Origin: Marinomonas aquimarina
GTDB taxonomy: Bacteria; Pseudomonadota; Gammaproteobacteria; Pseudomonadales; Marinomonadaceae
Direction: 5' to 3'
Length of the DNA stretch: 64,000 nucleotides
NCBI RefSeq assembly: GCF_900089755.1
Contig: NZ_FLOC01000009.1
Span: forward strand, 62,001 to 126,000
Positions 1 through 8,749 of the stretch are shown here, one piece after another (the stretch's first letter is position 1; every line of letters starts with the position of its first letter). The notes under the pieces were generated by a model. The model saw nothing but the letters and a program-made list of their open reading frames with translations. It was not told where the DNA came from and searched no databases. Both the position numbers and the translations under genes were made by a program.

Positions 1-1495
1 GGTCGTGTTTGGTGGCTTTGCCGCCCACGAATTGGCCGTGCGCATTGACGATGCCAAGCCGAAAGCCATTGTCAGCGCATCCTGTGGTATCGAAGTTTGC
101 CGTACCATTGCTTATAAGCCATTACTCGATGAAGCTCTGAAACAAGCCCAGCATAGCCCTAATGCCTGCATCATCTATCAACGGGAACAACAGCTCGCCG
201 AGTTGCAGCCAGGCCGAGATTTGGATTGGAACGCAGCGATGTCAGACGCTACGCCTACTGACTGTACCCCTGTAAAAGCGACCGACCCGCTTTATATCTT
301 GTATACCTCAGGTACCACCGGTAAACCCAAGGGCGTGGTGCGTGACAACGGCGGTCATGCGGTGGCACTGAATTACTCCATGCAAGCGATCTACAACATG
401 AGTCCTGGGGAAGTATTCTGGGCCGCCTCCGATGTCGGCTGGGTCGTCGGGCACTCTTACATTGTTTACGGCCCGTTGATCTATGGCTGCACCACAGTGA
501 TGTACGAAGGTAAGCCGATCATGACGCCCAATGCGGGTGAGTTCTGGCGCGTGTGCAAAGAGTACGATGTGAAGACTCTGTTTGCCGCGCCGACCGCGTT
601 TCGTGCGATTCGCAAAGAAGACCCGAATGCCGAGCTACTGAACAAAGCAGACCTGGCCGGTTTGCGGGTCATCTTTATGGCCGGTGAGCGCTTAGATCCG
701 CCGACCTATGAGTGGACCAAAGCTGTCACCGGCAAATGCATTGTCGACCATTGGTGGCAGACCGAAACCGGCTGGGCGATCTGCGCCAATCCGATTGGCC
801 TAGAAATGAAGATTGCCAAACCGGGCTCTTCCACCGTGCCATCTCCAGGCTTTCAAGTGCATGTTTTGGACGATCAAGGGGAGCCATTACCGCCGATGGA
901 GCAAGGCAGTATCGCCATTAAACGTCCATTGCCACCGAGCTGTTTACCAACCATCTGGGGGGATATCGAGCGTTTCAAATCCAGCTACTTAAATGTGTAT
1001 CCGGGTTACTACACTTCAGGCGACGGTGGTTACATTGATGAAGACGGCTATGTCTTTATTATGGGACGTACCGACGATGTGATTAACGTGGCGGGGCATC
1101 GCTTATCAACCGGCGAAATGGAAGAAGTGGTCGCGATGCACGATGCCGTGGCAGAGTGCTGTGTCATCGGAATTAACGACGATCTTAAAGGCCAGTTGCC
1201 GTTAGGGTTAGTGCTATTGAAAAATGGCTATGAAGAGCAAGCTGATACTGTTCAGGAAGAACTGATCGCTTTGGTACGTCAAGAGATCGGTGCTTTGGCC
1301 TGCTTTAAAATTGCTATGGTGGTGCCACGTTTACCAAAAACTCGCTCTGGCAAGATTCTACGTAAGCTACTGCGTCAGATTGCCTCGGGTGAGGAGTTCA
1401 CCATTCCATCAACCATTGATGACCCTAACAGCATCTACGATATCCAAGAGCTGATGGCCGAACGCGGCCTGATTGTCGAAAAACTCGCGGGCTAG
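1..1495 (+). CDS. Propionyl-CoA/acetyl-CoA synthetase-like AMP-forming ligase, 5' end cut off by the window
   Basis: Activates a short-chain acid (propionate or acetate) with ATP and CoA through an acyl-adenylate, in the cytosol. The visible 497 or so residues hold the ANL core motifs: the P-loop YTSGTTGKPKG about 100 residues in, the DHWWQTETGW motif, the YTSGDGG hinge, GRTDDVINVAGHRLS, and the C-terminal PKTRSGKILRK whose last Gly-Lys carries the catalytic lysine, 46 residues from the stop. Family members are about 620-650 residues, so roughly 130 N-terminal residues lie before base 1; the GTG at base 5 is internal. The WWQTETGW and VVFGGFAAHEL blocks resemble the PrpE/ACSS3 branch more than Acs, so propionate is the better guess. 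A strong terminator follows. Confidence 0.88.
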   Translation, partial: VVFGGFAAHELAVRIDDAKPKAIVSASCGIEVCRTIAYKPLLDEALKQAQHSPNACIIYQREQQLAELQPGRDLDWNAAMSDATPTDCTPVKATDPLYILYTSGTTGKPKGVVRDNGGHAVALNYSMQAIYNMSPGEVFWAASDVGWVVGHSYIVYGPLIYGCTTVMYEGKPIMTPNAGEFWRVCKEYDVKTLFAAPTAFRAIRKEDPNAELLNKADLAGLRVIFMAGERLDPPTYEWTKAVTGKCIVDHWWQTETGWAICANPIGLEMKIAKPGSSTVPSPGFQVHVLDDQGEPLPPMEQGSIAIKRPLPPSCLPTIWGDIERFKSSYLNVYPGYYTSGDGGYIDEDGYVFIMGRTDDVINVAGHRLSTGEMEEVVAMHDAVAECCVIGINDDLKGQLPLGLVLLKNGYEEQADTVQEELIALVRQEIGALACFKIAMVVPRLPKTRSGKILRKLLRQIASGEEFTIPSTIDDPNSIYDIQELMAERGLIVEKLAG

Positions 1496-1542
1496 CGAGT
1501 ACCGAGCAAGCCAACATGGCATGGCCATGTTATTCCACGATT

Positions 1543-1568
1543 GCCCGAGTCTTTACTCGGGCTTTTTT
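1543..1568 (+). terminator. Rho-independent terminator of the CoA ligase gene
   Basis: An 8-bp perfect stem (GCCCGAGT / ACTCGGGC) with a 4-nt loop is followed by six T. It lies 48 bases after the stop codon. Confidence 0.9.
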
Positions 1569-1585
1569 ATGGGGATGAATTCCGT

Positions 1586-2326
1586 CTACAGCAATCGCCA
1601 TAGAGTATCGAAGATAATCTGCTGCGCTTTGGCAATATCGTTCGATTCCAGTACCACCGCCGAAGGGAAGTTATCCCGCGCCAGAGAAATAATGGCACAC
1701 TTGGGCGGGTAGATGGCGATGTAGCTGGCATCGACACTGTCTTCGGTTTTGATCCATTTACGTTCCGACAGTTCTGCGTCTTCACCGCCATCGCCCAAGG
1801 CGATTACCTTTACCTTAATGCCCAGCTTGATACGTTGTTTGGTATAGGTCGGAAACGGTCGGTATAAATAGGGACGGATCGGTTTCGAAGAAAATACACA
1901 GTATTCTTTATGGTCTTGCTGAGACACCACGTTTAAAATATCGCGTAATACCCATTCGATGCCATCATCGCCCTCATAGTAACGCACATCGGTGTGATGG
2001 AAGGTCGGCTGGGACTGTACCAAGCTTGGAATAATGGTGTGCTTGAGCGAGTCGATGGTTTTCTCGATGTTCTGCTTACGCTCTTCAGCGAGGTTGAGCA
2101 AAATCTCTGGGTTTTCCGCCATAAAGAAACGGCGTTTACCTTTCGGGAAATAACTGACCACCCCTTTGTTTTGTAGCTGTTTCAAGGATTCGTAGGCGGA
2201 ACCGCGGTTAATGCCCGACTGTTCGGCGATATCACGAATCGAAGCTGGCCCTAATTTCAGCAATGTTTGATACAGCGTGGTTTCACGCTCGGTCAGGCCG
2301 AGTTGTTCTAAGACTTGATGCAGCAT
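1586..2326 (-). CDS. TrmB-family winged-helix transcriptional regulator
   Basis: A 246-residue DNA-binding protein. Residues 1-75 form a winged helix typical of TrmB (LGLTERETTLYQTLLKLG, then IRDIAEQSGINRGSAYESLK as the recognition segment, then the wing KGKRRFF). A short coiled segment (residues 75-100) leads to a roughly 140-residue domain like the TrmB effector-binding half, with YYEGDDGIEWVLRDIL. In TrmB proteins that half binds sugars or other small ligands; the ligand here is unknown. The gene converges on the CoA ligase and is separated from tcdA by a hairpin repeat. The ATG at 2326 begins directly with the HTH domain. Confidence 0.8.
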   Translation of the reverse strand: MLHQVLEQLGLTERETTLYQTLLKLGPASIRDIAEQSGINRGSAYESLKQLQNKGVVSYFPKGKRRFFMAENPEILLNLAEERKQNIEKTIDSLKHTIIPSLVQSQPTFHHTDVRYYEGDDGIEWVLRDILNVVSQQDHKEYCVFSSKPIRPYLYRPFPTYTKQRIKLGIKVKVIALGDGGEDAELSERKWIKTEDSVDASYIAIYPPKCAIISLARDNFPSAVVLESNDIAKAQQIIFDTLWRLL

Positions 2327-2404
2327 AAACCCTAATTAATCGTAAAAATGTAGACGTTGTCGAACCCGGCATGGTGCCGATGTATCGATGCTAGCTGAGA
2401 TAAA

Positions 2405-2494
2405 GTTGTGTCATCGCAAGTATTAAGCCCATGGAGGGGCGATCCGAGCGTCGCGGACAGGGATGTCCGTCGTTCGGTACTGCGATGACACAAC
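2405..2494 (+). repeat. Hairpin repeat element, copy A (REP-like, conserved core with private outer arms)
   Basis: Outer arms GTTGTGTCATCGCA (2405-2418) and TGCGATGACACAAC (2481-2494) are perfect inverse complements. Inside are two further hairpins: one topped by ATGGA (2427-2440) and one topped by CAGGGATG (2444-2477). The same two inner hairpins, in the same order, recur on the minus strand at 25441-25533, but there the outer arms have a different sequence. It sits between the divergent trmB-like and tcdA genes. Confidence 0.8.
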
Positions 2495-2569
2495 GGAATC
2501 CTTCATCAGCAAGATCCGATATTGTAAGCCATTCTGCCTTATCGACGAGAATCTGCAAGGAGTTCAAGA

Positions 2570-3361
2570 GTGAGTGATGATCAGCGTTTTGGTGGTATTA
2601 GCCGCCTTTACGGCCAAACAGCCTATGAGTTTTTCCAACAAGCCCACGTGTGCGTGATCGGTATTGGTGGCGTTGGCTCATGGTGCGCGGAAGCGTTGGC
2701 GCGCTCTGGCGTCGGTCAGATCACCTTGATCGATATGGACGATGTTTGCATCACCAACATCAACCGCCAAATTCATGCCCTAGATGGCACCATTGGTAAC
2801 GCCAAAGTCGATGCCATGGCCGAGCGTATTAAGCTGATCAACCCAAACTGCCAAGTGCACTGCGTGGAAGACTTTATCACCACCGATAACGTCCCTGAGC
2901 TGTTAGATCAGCCGTTTGACTACATCATTGATGCGATTGATAGCTTAAAACCGAAAGCGGCCATGATCGCTTGGTGTAAGCGCAATAAACGTAAGCTGAT
3001 CACCGTCGGTGGCGCCGGTGGCCAGATCGATCCAACCAAAGTTCAGATTGCTGACTTGTCTCGTACCGAGCAAGACCCGTTGGCGGCTAAGCTGCGCAAC
3101 TACCTGCGCCGTCACTACAACTTCCCGCGCGATACCAAGAAGCGCTTCGAAATCGAATGTGTGTACTCATTGGAGCAACTGAAATACCCACAGACAGACG
3201 GTACAGTGTGCGAGACTCGCCAGAAAGGGGATACAGAAACTAAGATGAACTGTGAAACCGGTTTTGGCTCCAGCACGGTCGTGACTGCGACCTTTGGCTT
3301 TGTTGCGGTAGGGCGAGTGCTTGAGAAGCTAGCGCTAAAAGCGAAGCAATCATCCAAATAG
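2570..3361 (+). CDS. tcdA: tRNA threonylcarbamoyladenosine dehydratase (CsdL/YgdL family)
   Basis: ThiF/E1-like enzyme that uses ATP to cyclise t6A37 of ANN-decoding tRNAs to ct6A. The nucleotide-binding loop GIGGVGS is at residues 31-37, followed by the acidic DMDD stretch (55-58) and the NINRQ adenylation motif near 63-67; the E1-type cysteine region ends with CETRQ. Length 263 fits TcdA (about 268). The start is GTG with AAGGAG seven bases upstream. In E. coli tcdA (csdL) lies beside csdA-csdE, which supply sulfur to it; the same genes are found 0.6-2.2 kb downstream here on the other strand, which supports the name. Confidence 0.92.
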   Translation: MSDDQRFGGISRLYGQTAYEFFQQAHVCVIGIGGVGSWCAEALARSGVGQITLIDMDDVCITNINRQIHALDGTIGNAKVDAMAERIKLINPNCQVHCVEDFITTDNVPELLDQPFDYIIDAIDSLKPKAAMIAWCKRNKRKLITVGGAGGQIDPTKVQIADLSRTEQDPLAAKLRNYLRRHYNFPRDTKKRFEIECVYSLEQLKYPQTDGTVCETRQKGDTETKMNCETGFGSSTVVTATFGFVAVGRVLEKLALKAKQSSK

Positions 3362-3383
3362 AGGCCCAAGAGGTGCGCGAAAC

Positions 3384-3968
3384 ATGGAAAGTCAGTTAGC
3401 CTTTTTAGCCGTTTGCCTCGCGTCTGCCGCTTCTCCAGGGCCTGGTGGTTTGGCGGTGGTCAGCAACAGTATCAATCACAATCTGCGTCGTACCTTACCG
3501 GTGATCTTTGGCATTGCTACGGGGCTATTGTTGGCGTCACTGTTGGCCAACACCTGGTTGTTGGCGGTGATTCATTCAAGTGACAGGGCGTTTCTGGTGA
3601 TGACTTGGCTTTGCAGTGCGTACATCGCTTACTTGGGCGCTAAGGCGTTGTATTATGCCAACCGTGAGATGACGATTGCCGCACAGGGCTATGGCTTTAA
3701 GAATGGCGTGCTGATTTCACTACTGAACCCGAAAACCTTGGTGTTTTTTGGCGCCTTATTTCCGATGTTTATTACCAATGAAGCGAACTTTATTCGTGAT
3801 GCCATTGTACTGACGTTGGAACTGGTGCTGATTACCTTAGTGATTCATATCTTGGTGTCTTCTGCGATCGACAAGATATCCCATATCCTGAAAAACCATT
3901 TAGTCGCGATTAATCGCATCACCGGCGTCATGTTTATCGCCTTGGGGATCAGTGGCTTTATCTTTTAG
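3384..3968 (+). CDS. LysE/RhtB-family amino-acid exporter
   Basis: A 194-residue inner-membrane protein with about six hydrophobic segments. It carries the family's N-terminal signature, CLASAASPGPGGLAVVSNSI (residues 11-30), and the central NPKTLVFFGALFP loop (near residues 112-124). LysE/RhtB proteins export amino acids such as lysine, threonine or homoserine; the substrate here cannot be read from the sequence. It starts 22 bases after tcdA, with AGAGG upstream of the ATG, so the two are probably cotranscribed. It separates tcdA from csdE-csdA, an insertion into an otherwise familiar sulfur-transfer cluster. Confidence 0.85.
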   Translation: MESQLAFLAVCLASAASPGPGGLAVVSNSINHNLRRTLPVIFGIATGLLLASLLANTWLLAVIHSSDRAFLVMTWLCSAYIAYLGAKALYYANREMTIAAQGYGFKNGVLISLLNPKTLVFFGALFPMFITNEANFIRDAIVLTLELVLITLVIHILVSSAIDKISHILKNHLVAINRITGVMFIALGISGFIF

Positions 3969-3983
3969 CAAACTCGCAACCGT

Positions 3984-4376
3984 TTAGGCCTGAATCTGCT
4001 TCAAGATACCTAGTACCCCATTAGTACGTGAGCTGGTTAGATAGCTGGAAAGGTTAAACTGGCTTAGCTCAGTGACGAGGTCCATGGCTTGCAATTCGGC
4101 TTTGCTATGGCCATTGGCAAGGCTTAGGATCACCAGCAACACACCACGCATCAGCTTGGCATCGCTGTCCGCTTGGAAGGTACAGGTACCGTTCTCTTGG
4201 TGCTCGATTAGCCAAACGGCGCTTTCACAGCCTTTCACCTTATTGTCTTCTGTTTTCTCTGTATCGCTTAGACGCTCGAGCTGTTTGCTAAGACTGACTA
4301 ACTCTTTGAAGGTCGCTTCTTTGCTGGTGCAGGCTTGTAGTCGTGCTTGGATGGCGTCGCGGTTTAAATCAGTCAT
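3984..4376 (-). CDS. csdE: SufE-family sulfur acceptor CsdE
   Basis: Small cytosolic protein that accepts persulfide sulfur from the cysteine desulfurase and passes it on. Residues 49-56 read KGCESAVWL, the SufE/CsdE active-site loop, with the acceptor cysteine at residue 50 (counting from the ATG at 4376; an upstream GTG at 4379 is equally possible). Length of about 130 residues fits the family. It overlaps the end of csdA by 8 bases, so the two are translationally coupled, as in E. coli where CsdA-CsdE work with TcdA. Confidence 0.88.
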   Translation of the reverse strand: MTDLNRDAIQARLQACTSKEATFKELVSLSKQLERLSDTEKTEDNKVKGCESAVWLIEHQENGTCTFQADSDAKLMRGVLLVILSLANGHSKAELQAMDLVTELSQFNLSSYLTSSRTNGVLGILKQIQA

Positions 4377-5586
4377 CACCTAGGATCTCAATGGCTTCCA
4401 GTAAAACATCACAGAAGCGGCGTGCTTCTGACAGAGTATTGTAACAAGCAAAGGAGGCCCGCAGGGTGCTGCTGACCCCTAATTGTGCCATCAATGGATG
4501 GGCACAATGGCTGCCTGCGCGCACGGCGATGCCCTGGCTATCAAGGTAGCCGTTTAAATCCATGGTATGGATACCTGGTACCCCTAAGGACACGACCGTG
4601 GTGTCGCTTTCTGGGGAGTAGATTTCGATGGCGGTATGAAACTTCAGTTCATCGTATACGTAGCGAGCCAGCTTTTGTTCCCACTCAATCATGCCTTGGC
4701 GATCTTGTGCCGCCAAGAAGTCACAGGCCGTGGCCATGCCGATTACGCCTTCGATATGGGGCGTGCCGGCTTCCAGGCGATACGGCAGCACGTTGAATTC
4801 CGTACTGTTGTAGGTCACATGGCTGACCATCTCACCGCCAGTTTGTACCGGTGTTAGGACTTCTAAAGCGTGCGGCTTGCCATACAGCACACCAATGCCG
4901 GTGGGGCCATACATCTTGTGACCTGAGAAGACATAGAAGTCACAGTCTAGTGCTTGAACATCGATAGGATAGTGAGCGACCGCTTGCGCGCCATCGACCA
5001 GGGTAAAGGCGTTCACGGCTTTGGCCGCAGCAAGCATTTGCTTAATCGGGGTTTTCACGCCAATGGCGTTGGAAATCTGAGTACAAGCAAAAATCCGCGT
5101 GTGTTCGTTAAAGTAGCGCTCGTATTCTGGCTCCCATTCACCTCGAGAGGTCAGCGGTAAGACACGTAAGCGGGCCCCTGTACGAAACGCCAATTGCTGC
5201 CAAGGCACTAGATTGGCATGGTGCTCAAGGCTCGTGATTAGGATTTCATCATCGGGTTTTAAACACCACTCCAAGCCATAGGCCACCATATTGATCGACT
5301 CGGTGGTGCCTTTGGTCCAGATCACATGATCTGCTTGTGGCGCATTAATAAAGCGCGCCACACGGTCGCGGGCGTGTTCAAATTGTGCGGTGGCGCGATC
5401 ACTTAAGTAATGGGCACCGCGATGCACATTGGCATTACTGGTGGTGTAGTAGGCCATTAAGGCATCTAGCACAACCTGCGGCTTTTGTGTGGTGGCAGCA
5501 TTATCGAGATACACCAAGGGGTGATCATTGGCTTCCAATTGTAAGATCGGAAACTTTGCTCGAAGTGTGTTCGCATCAAATGCCAT
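4369..5586 (-). CDS. csdA: Cysteine desulfurase, CsdA/SufS type (group II)
   Basis: PLP enzyme that removes sulfur from cysteine, giving alanine and an enzyme persulfide. The PLP lysine is K224 in FSGHKMYGPTG, the cofactor histidine pair is EHHANLVPW (121-129), and the catalytic cysteine is C361 in RAGSHCAHPLM, on the short loop typical of group II. Length 405 matches SufS/CsdA. No sufBCD genes are nearby; csdE overlaps its 3' end and tcdA is close, so CsdA is a better name than SufS. Confidence 0.92.
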   Translation of the reverse strand: MAFDANTLRAKFPILQLEANDHPLVYLDNAATTQKPQVVLDALMAYYTTSNANVHRGAHYLSDRATAQFEHARDRVARFINAPQADHVIWTKGTTESINMVAYGLEWCLKPDDEILITSLEHHANLVPWQQLAFRTGARLRVLPLTSRGEWEPEYERYFNEHTRIFACTQISNAIGVKTPIKQMLAAAKAVNAFTLVDGAQAVAHYPIDVQALDCDFYVFSGHKMYGPTGIGVLYGKPHALEVLTPVQTGGEMVSHVTYNSTEFNVLPYRLEAGTPHIEGVIGMATACDFLAAQDRQGMIEWEQKLARYVYDELKFHTAIEIYSPESDTTVVSLGVPGIHTMDLNGYLDSQGIAVRAGSHCAHPLMAQLGVSSTLRASFACYNTLSEARRFCDVLLEAIEILGDD

Positions 5587-5751
5587 ACGCTAGGTGTCCG
5601 CTGCTGTTTGAAAATAGGGCTAAATTGTACCTTAAATCTAGTGAATCTCAGCAATATTGCACGTTACCGCCGCCAAACACTTGTCATTTCAGCGTTATTC
5701 GCTAAGGTTCATACAGAATGTAAAGATTTCCAAATTAAAGGTACAGAGACG

Positions 5752-7410
5752 GTGGCGGACTTTCTATATAAAGGCGTAGTGGATTGGTTTTTAGAGCAAA
5801 TGAGCCAAGGTGCATTAGCCCCTGGGGACAAGATGCCGTCCCTACGAAAACTGGCCAAACAGCTTGAGCTGAGTCTCAACACCGTCATCCACGGTTATGA
5901 AATCCTCGCCGAAGAAGGCTGGATCGAATCGCGTCCTAAGTCTGGTTATTTTGTCTGTCATAAGCCCAGCGTCAAGCACGCTCATGTGCTGGCGGGGGAC
6001 CGTGTCGCACAGTTCAGTGACACCTTGAGCAAGAAGATGGCGTGGTCCGCCTTGTCCCACCGCGCGGCCATGGTGGACCAAAGCGATGAATTTCTAAACC
6101 CGGCCGTCAAAGCCACTGAGTCAGACTTACCTGTGCTAGGAAAAGGCCACTTAGCGGTGCGTGAGGCGGTCAGTGAGCACTTACGTAAAGTCGCCATCAA
6201 TGCTCACCCATCGCATATCTGGTTGGGCCGCTCGCCGTTGGCCATGTACACCCAAGCGGTACAAACTCTGACCCAAGTAAAGGATGCGGTATTGGTGATC
6301 ACGCCTTGTGACCCACGTCTGACCTCAACCTTGCTAAGCCTAGGTCGTGAAGTCTTTACCCTTGCCGCGGGTGAGCGCGGCGTTGACCTAGATGAGGCGG
6401 TGCGTTGTTTGCGCGATGACGCCATCAAGATGGTCGTGTTCCCGAGTCAGTTTGCCTTCCCCAGCGGCAGTGAGATTTCCAACTTAAGCCTGCGTCGTTG
6501 GCTAGCCATCTTACAGCAGCTCGACATGCCTGCGGTTGAGTGGGACATGACGTCCCATTTAGGCTACAAGTCTTCCACCTTGATGACATACAAATCACTC
6601 GATGAGAAAAACCAAGTGGTGTACATCGGTGGGGTCGAGTCGAAAGGCGTGGATCGTAATGCCGCTTGGTGTATCCCTGGCAAGTATCAGGCGCTTGAAG
6701 GGGCTTTGCTCAGTGCCGACCTTGCTTTGAGCGATCCACAGCAACAGGCGCTGATGGATACACTGCAGCCGTCGCAACGCCAGTCCTTGATGCGACGGGC
6801 CCGTCAAATTTGGTCGGTGGCAGAGAAGTCCAAGAGTATGTTGGAAAACGCTTTGGGCGAGAGTGTGCGTTTTGCTAGCAGCAAAGGTGGCTTAACCCTT
6901 TGGTTGCAATTGCCGCAAGCGTTGACGGAAGCACAACTGACGCAGCTATTAGCCAAGCACCGCCACGGCATTGTGCCAGGGTATTACCTATCGGCGCAGC
7001 AGGAGGCGGATCATTGGTTAGCGGTCAATGTGACCTATGATGCCATTGCTGCACTGGCACAGCAGTTGGCGCGCTTTACCCATGACCTAGTGCAACCAGA
7101 GGCTCAGCTAGAAGAGCAGGCAAACGCTAGCGCTGCGACAGATGAGACGGAAGCGTCTCAGGTGATCGATAGCCAAGCCGAAGAAGCGGCAGGGGTGCTG
7201 TTAGAGCCGAGCGACTTTGATCTCGACGATGTCATGCTAAAAGAGTCGGAAGAGACAGAGCAGGCGGCAGAGGCCCCAAAGGAAGAGGCAGCAGAGCCAA
7301 ATGTGGCGGACCAGTCGGAACCGTCTGAGCGCTCGGATAACGCTTCAGAGAAGGCCCCTAAAACCCTCTATAACCCCATGCTTGACCTGATTAATCATGA
7401 TTTTGGCTAA
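5752..7410 (+). CDS. MocR-like GntR/aminotransferase-fold transcriptional regulator with a long acidic tail
   Basis: N-terminal GntR winged helix (APGDKMPSLRKLAKQLELS, then TVIHGYEILAEEGWIESRP) followed by a class I aminotransferase-fold domain of about 330 residues and an acidic, Glu/Ala-rich tail of roughly 100 residues ending YNPMLDLINHDFG. MocR proteins bind PLP or a PLP adduct as a signal. Here the lysine of the SK motif survives (YIGGVESKG), while the NPTG-like motif reads FPSG and the usual Asp-x-Tyr is WDM, so the fold is diverged and is unlikely to be an active aminotransferase. The start is uncertain: GTG 5752 precedes the HTH domain directly, while TTG 5608 and GTG 5641 in the same frame would add poorly conserved residues. 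It is divergent from csdA; the target genes are unknown. Confidence 0.75.
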   Translation: MADFLYKGVVDWFLEQMSQGALAPGDKMPSLRKLAKQLELSLNTVIHGYEILAEEGWIESRPKSGYFVCHKPSVKHAHVLAGDRVAQFSDTLSKKMAWSALSHRAAMVDQSDEFLNPAVKATESDLPVLGKGHLAVREAVSEHLRKVAINAHPSHIWLGRSPLAMYTQAVQTLTQVKDAVLVITPCDPRLTSTLLSLGREVFTLAAGERGVDLDEAVRCLRDDAIKMVVFPSQFAFPSGSEISNLSLRRWLAILQQLDMPAVEWDMTSHLGYKSSTLMTYKSLDEKNQVVYIGGVESKGVDRNAAWCIPGKYQALEGALLSADLALSDPQQQALMDTLQPSQRQSLMRRARQIWSVAEKSKSMLENALGESVRFASSKGGLTLWLQLPQALTEAQLTQLLAKHRHGIVPGYYLSAQQEADHWLAVNVTYDAIAALAQQLARFTHDLVQPEAQLEEQANASAATDETEASQVIDSQAEEAAGVLLEPSDFDLDDVMLKESEETEQAAEAPKEEAAEPNVADQSEPSERSDNASEKAPKTLYNPMLDLINHDFG

Positions 7411-7518
7411 GCGCTAACGCTTTGCTCTAACATGGATTTTCTGTGTACGTGCGGGCATTTTTGGTAACGCCTCCTATACTGCTGTAATAGGCAAATATTA
7501 GGGTAAGAGGAGTTCGAG

Positions 7519-8748
7519 ATGTCCGCATTGGATTTGCAGTTTGTACGATCACAGTTCCCCGCATTCGATGAACCGAGCTTAGCAGGGCAAGCTTTTTTTG
7601 ATAACGCGGGTGGCTCTTATGCTTGCCTGCCAGTGATTGTGCAGCTCAACCGCTACTACCACCAAAACAAAATTCAGCCTTACCATTTGCACCCAGTGTC
7701 GCAGGAAGCGGGCCGCCAAATGGACGAGTCCCATGATCGCCTAGCCGGCTACCTCAATGTGCTGCCTGAAGAAGTGCACCTTGGCCCTTCCACCTCGCAA
7801 AATACCTATGTCTTAGCGCAAGCGTTTGCCCATGTGCTGCAAGCGGGCGATGAAATTATCGTTACGAATCAAGACCATGAAGCCAATATCGGGGTATGGC
7901 GTAGGCTTGCCGAACGCGGCATAGTGATCAAAGAGTGGCGTGTGGATCCGATTACAGGTGAGTTAGATAGCAGTGAATTGGATACACTTTTCAGTGACAA
8001 AACCAAGCTGTTAGCCTTTACCCACAGCTCCAATGTGGTGGCGCACATCAACCCGGTCAAAGACATTTGCGCTAAGGCCAAAGCGGCGGGGGTGTGGACC
8101 TTGGTGGATGGAGTAGCGTACGCCGGCCACGGTTTCCCAGATGTAAAAGATCTCGGGGCGGATATCTATCTGTTCTCGCTCTACAAAGCCTTTGGTCCGC
8201 ATCAGGGGGTGATGGTGATACGCCAAGATGTGGCACTCAAGCTTGGCAATCAAGGCCATTTCTTTAATGGCGAGTACCGTCATAAATGGTTTGTGCCAGC
8301 TGGCCCAGATCATGCCCAAGTGGCGGCTGCTCGGGGAGTGGTGGATTACTTTGACCGCTTGCATGACCATCACTTTGACGCCAGCAAAGACATCAGCGTC
8401 AGAGCCAGCCATGTGCGCAAACTGCTGCAGGATGCCGATGCGGCCCTATTGCCACAGTTATTAGACTATGTCTCGGAGCACCCTAAACTGACCTTAGTCG
8501 GTCCGTCGGACTTTACCAAGCGTTGCGCCACCGTGTCGATGTTGGCCACCGAGCAAACGCCCCAGGAGCTTGCGGCGAAGTTGGTTAAGCAAGGCATTAT
8601 CTGTGGCGCTGGGCATTTCTACGCGGTGCGCTTACTGGAAGCCTTAGGCGTGGACCCCAACACCGGGGTGCTGCGTTTATCGTTTGTGCATTACACCAGT
8701 CGAGAGGACATGACTCAGTTGCTCGAAGCGTTAGACAAAGCCTTATAG
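7519..8748 (+). CDS. Class V PLP-dependent enzyme (cysteine desulfurase-like, without the catalytic cysteine)
   Basis: A 409-residue fold-type I PLP enzyme related to SufS. Visible: FFDNAGGSY near residue 27, the PLP-phosphate serines GPSTSQNT (89-96), QDHEANIG in place of EHHAN (118-125), D197 in LVDGVA and the Schiff-base K223 in FSLYKAFGPHQG. The region aligned with the desulfurase loop RxGxHCA reads CGAGHFYAVRLLEALG, so the His is followed by Phe rather than Cys. It is therefore unlikely to be a desulfurase; a lyase or aminotransferase role is possible, substrate unknown. AGAGGAG lies 9 bases before the ATG. It converges on a DsbA-family gene one base away. Confidence 0.8.
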   Translation: MSALDLQFVRSQFPAFDEPSLAGQAFFDNAGGSYACLPVIVQLNRYYHQNKIQPYHLHPVSQEAGRQMDESHDRLAGYLNVLPEEVHLGPSTSQNTYVLAQAFAHVLQAGDEIIVTNQDHEANIGVWRRLAERGIVIKEWRVDPITGELDSSELDTLFSDKTKLLAFTHSSNVVAHINPVKDICAKAKAAGVWTLVDGVAYAGHGFPDVKDLGADIYLFSLYKAFGPHQGVMVIRQDVALKLGNQGHFFNGEYRHKWFVPAGPDHAQVAAARGVVDYFDRLHDHHFDASKDISVRASHVRKLLQDADAALLPQLLDYVSEHPKLTLVGPSDFTKRCATVSMLATEQTPQELAAKLVKQGIICGAGHFYAVRLLEALGVDPNTGVLRLSFVHYTSREDMTQLLEALDKAL

Positions 8749-8749
8749 A

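Noticed and set aside
5..7. GTG as start of the CoA ligase gene
   Set aside because: The preceding codon is in frame and fits the family sequence, and about 130 N-terminal residues are missing, so the gene starts before the window.
2405..2494. Intrinsic terminator of tcdA-side or trmB-side transcripts
   Set aside because: The hairpins lie upstream of both divergent genes and have no T run.
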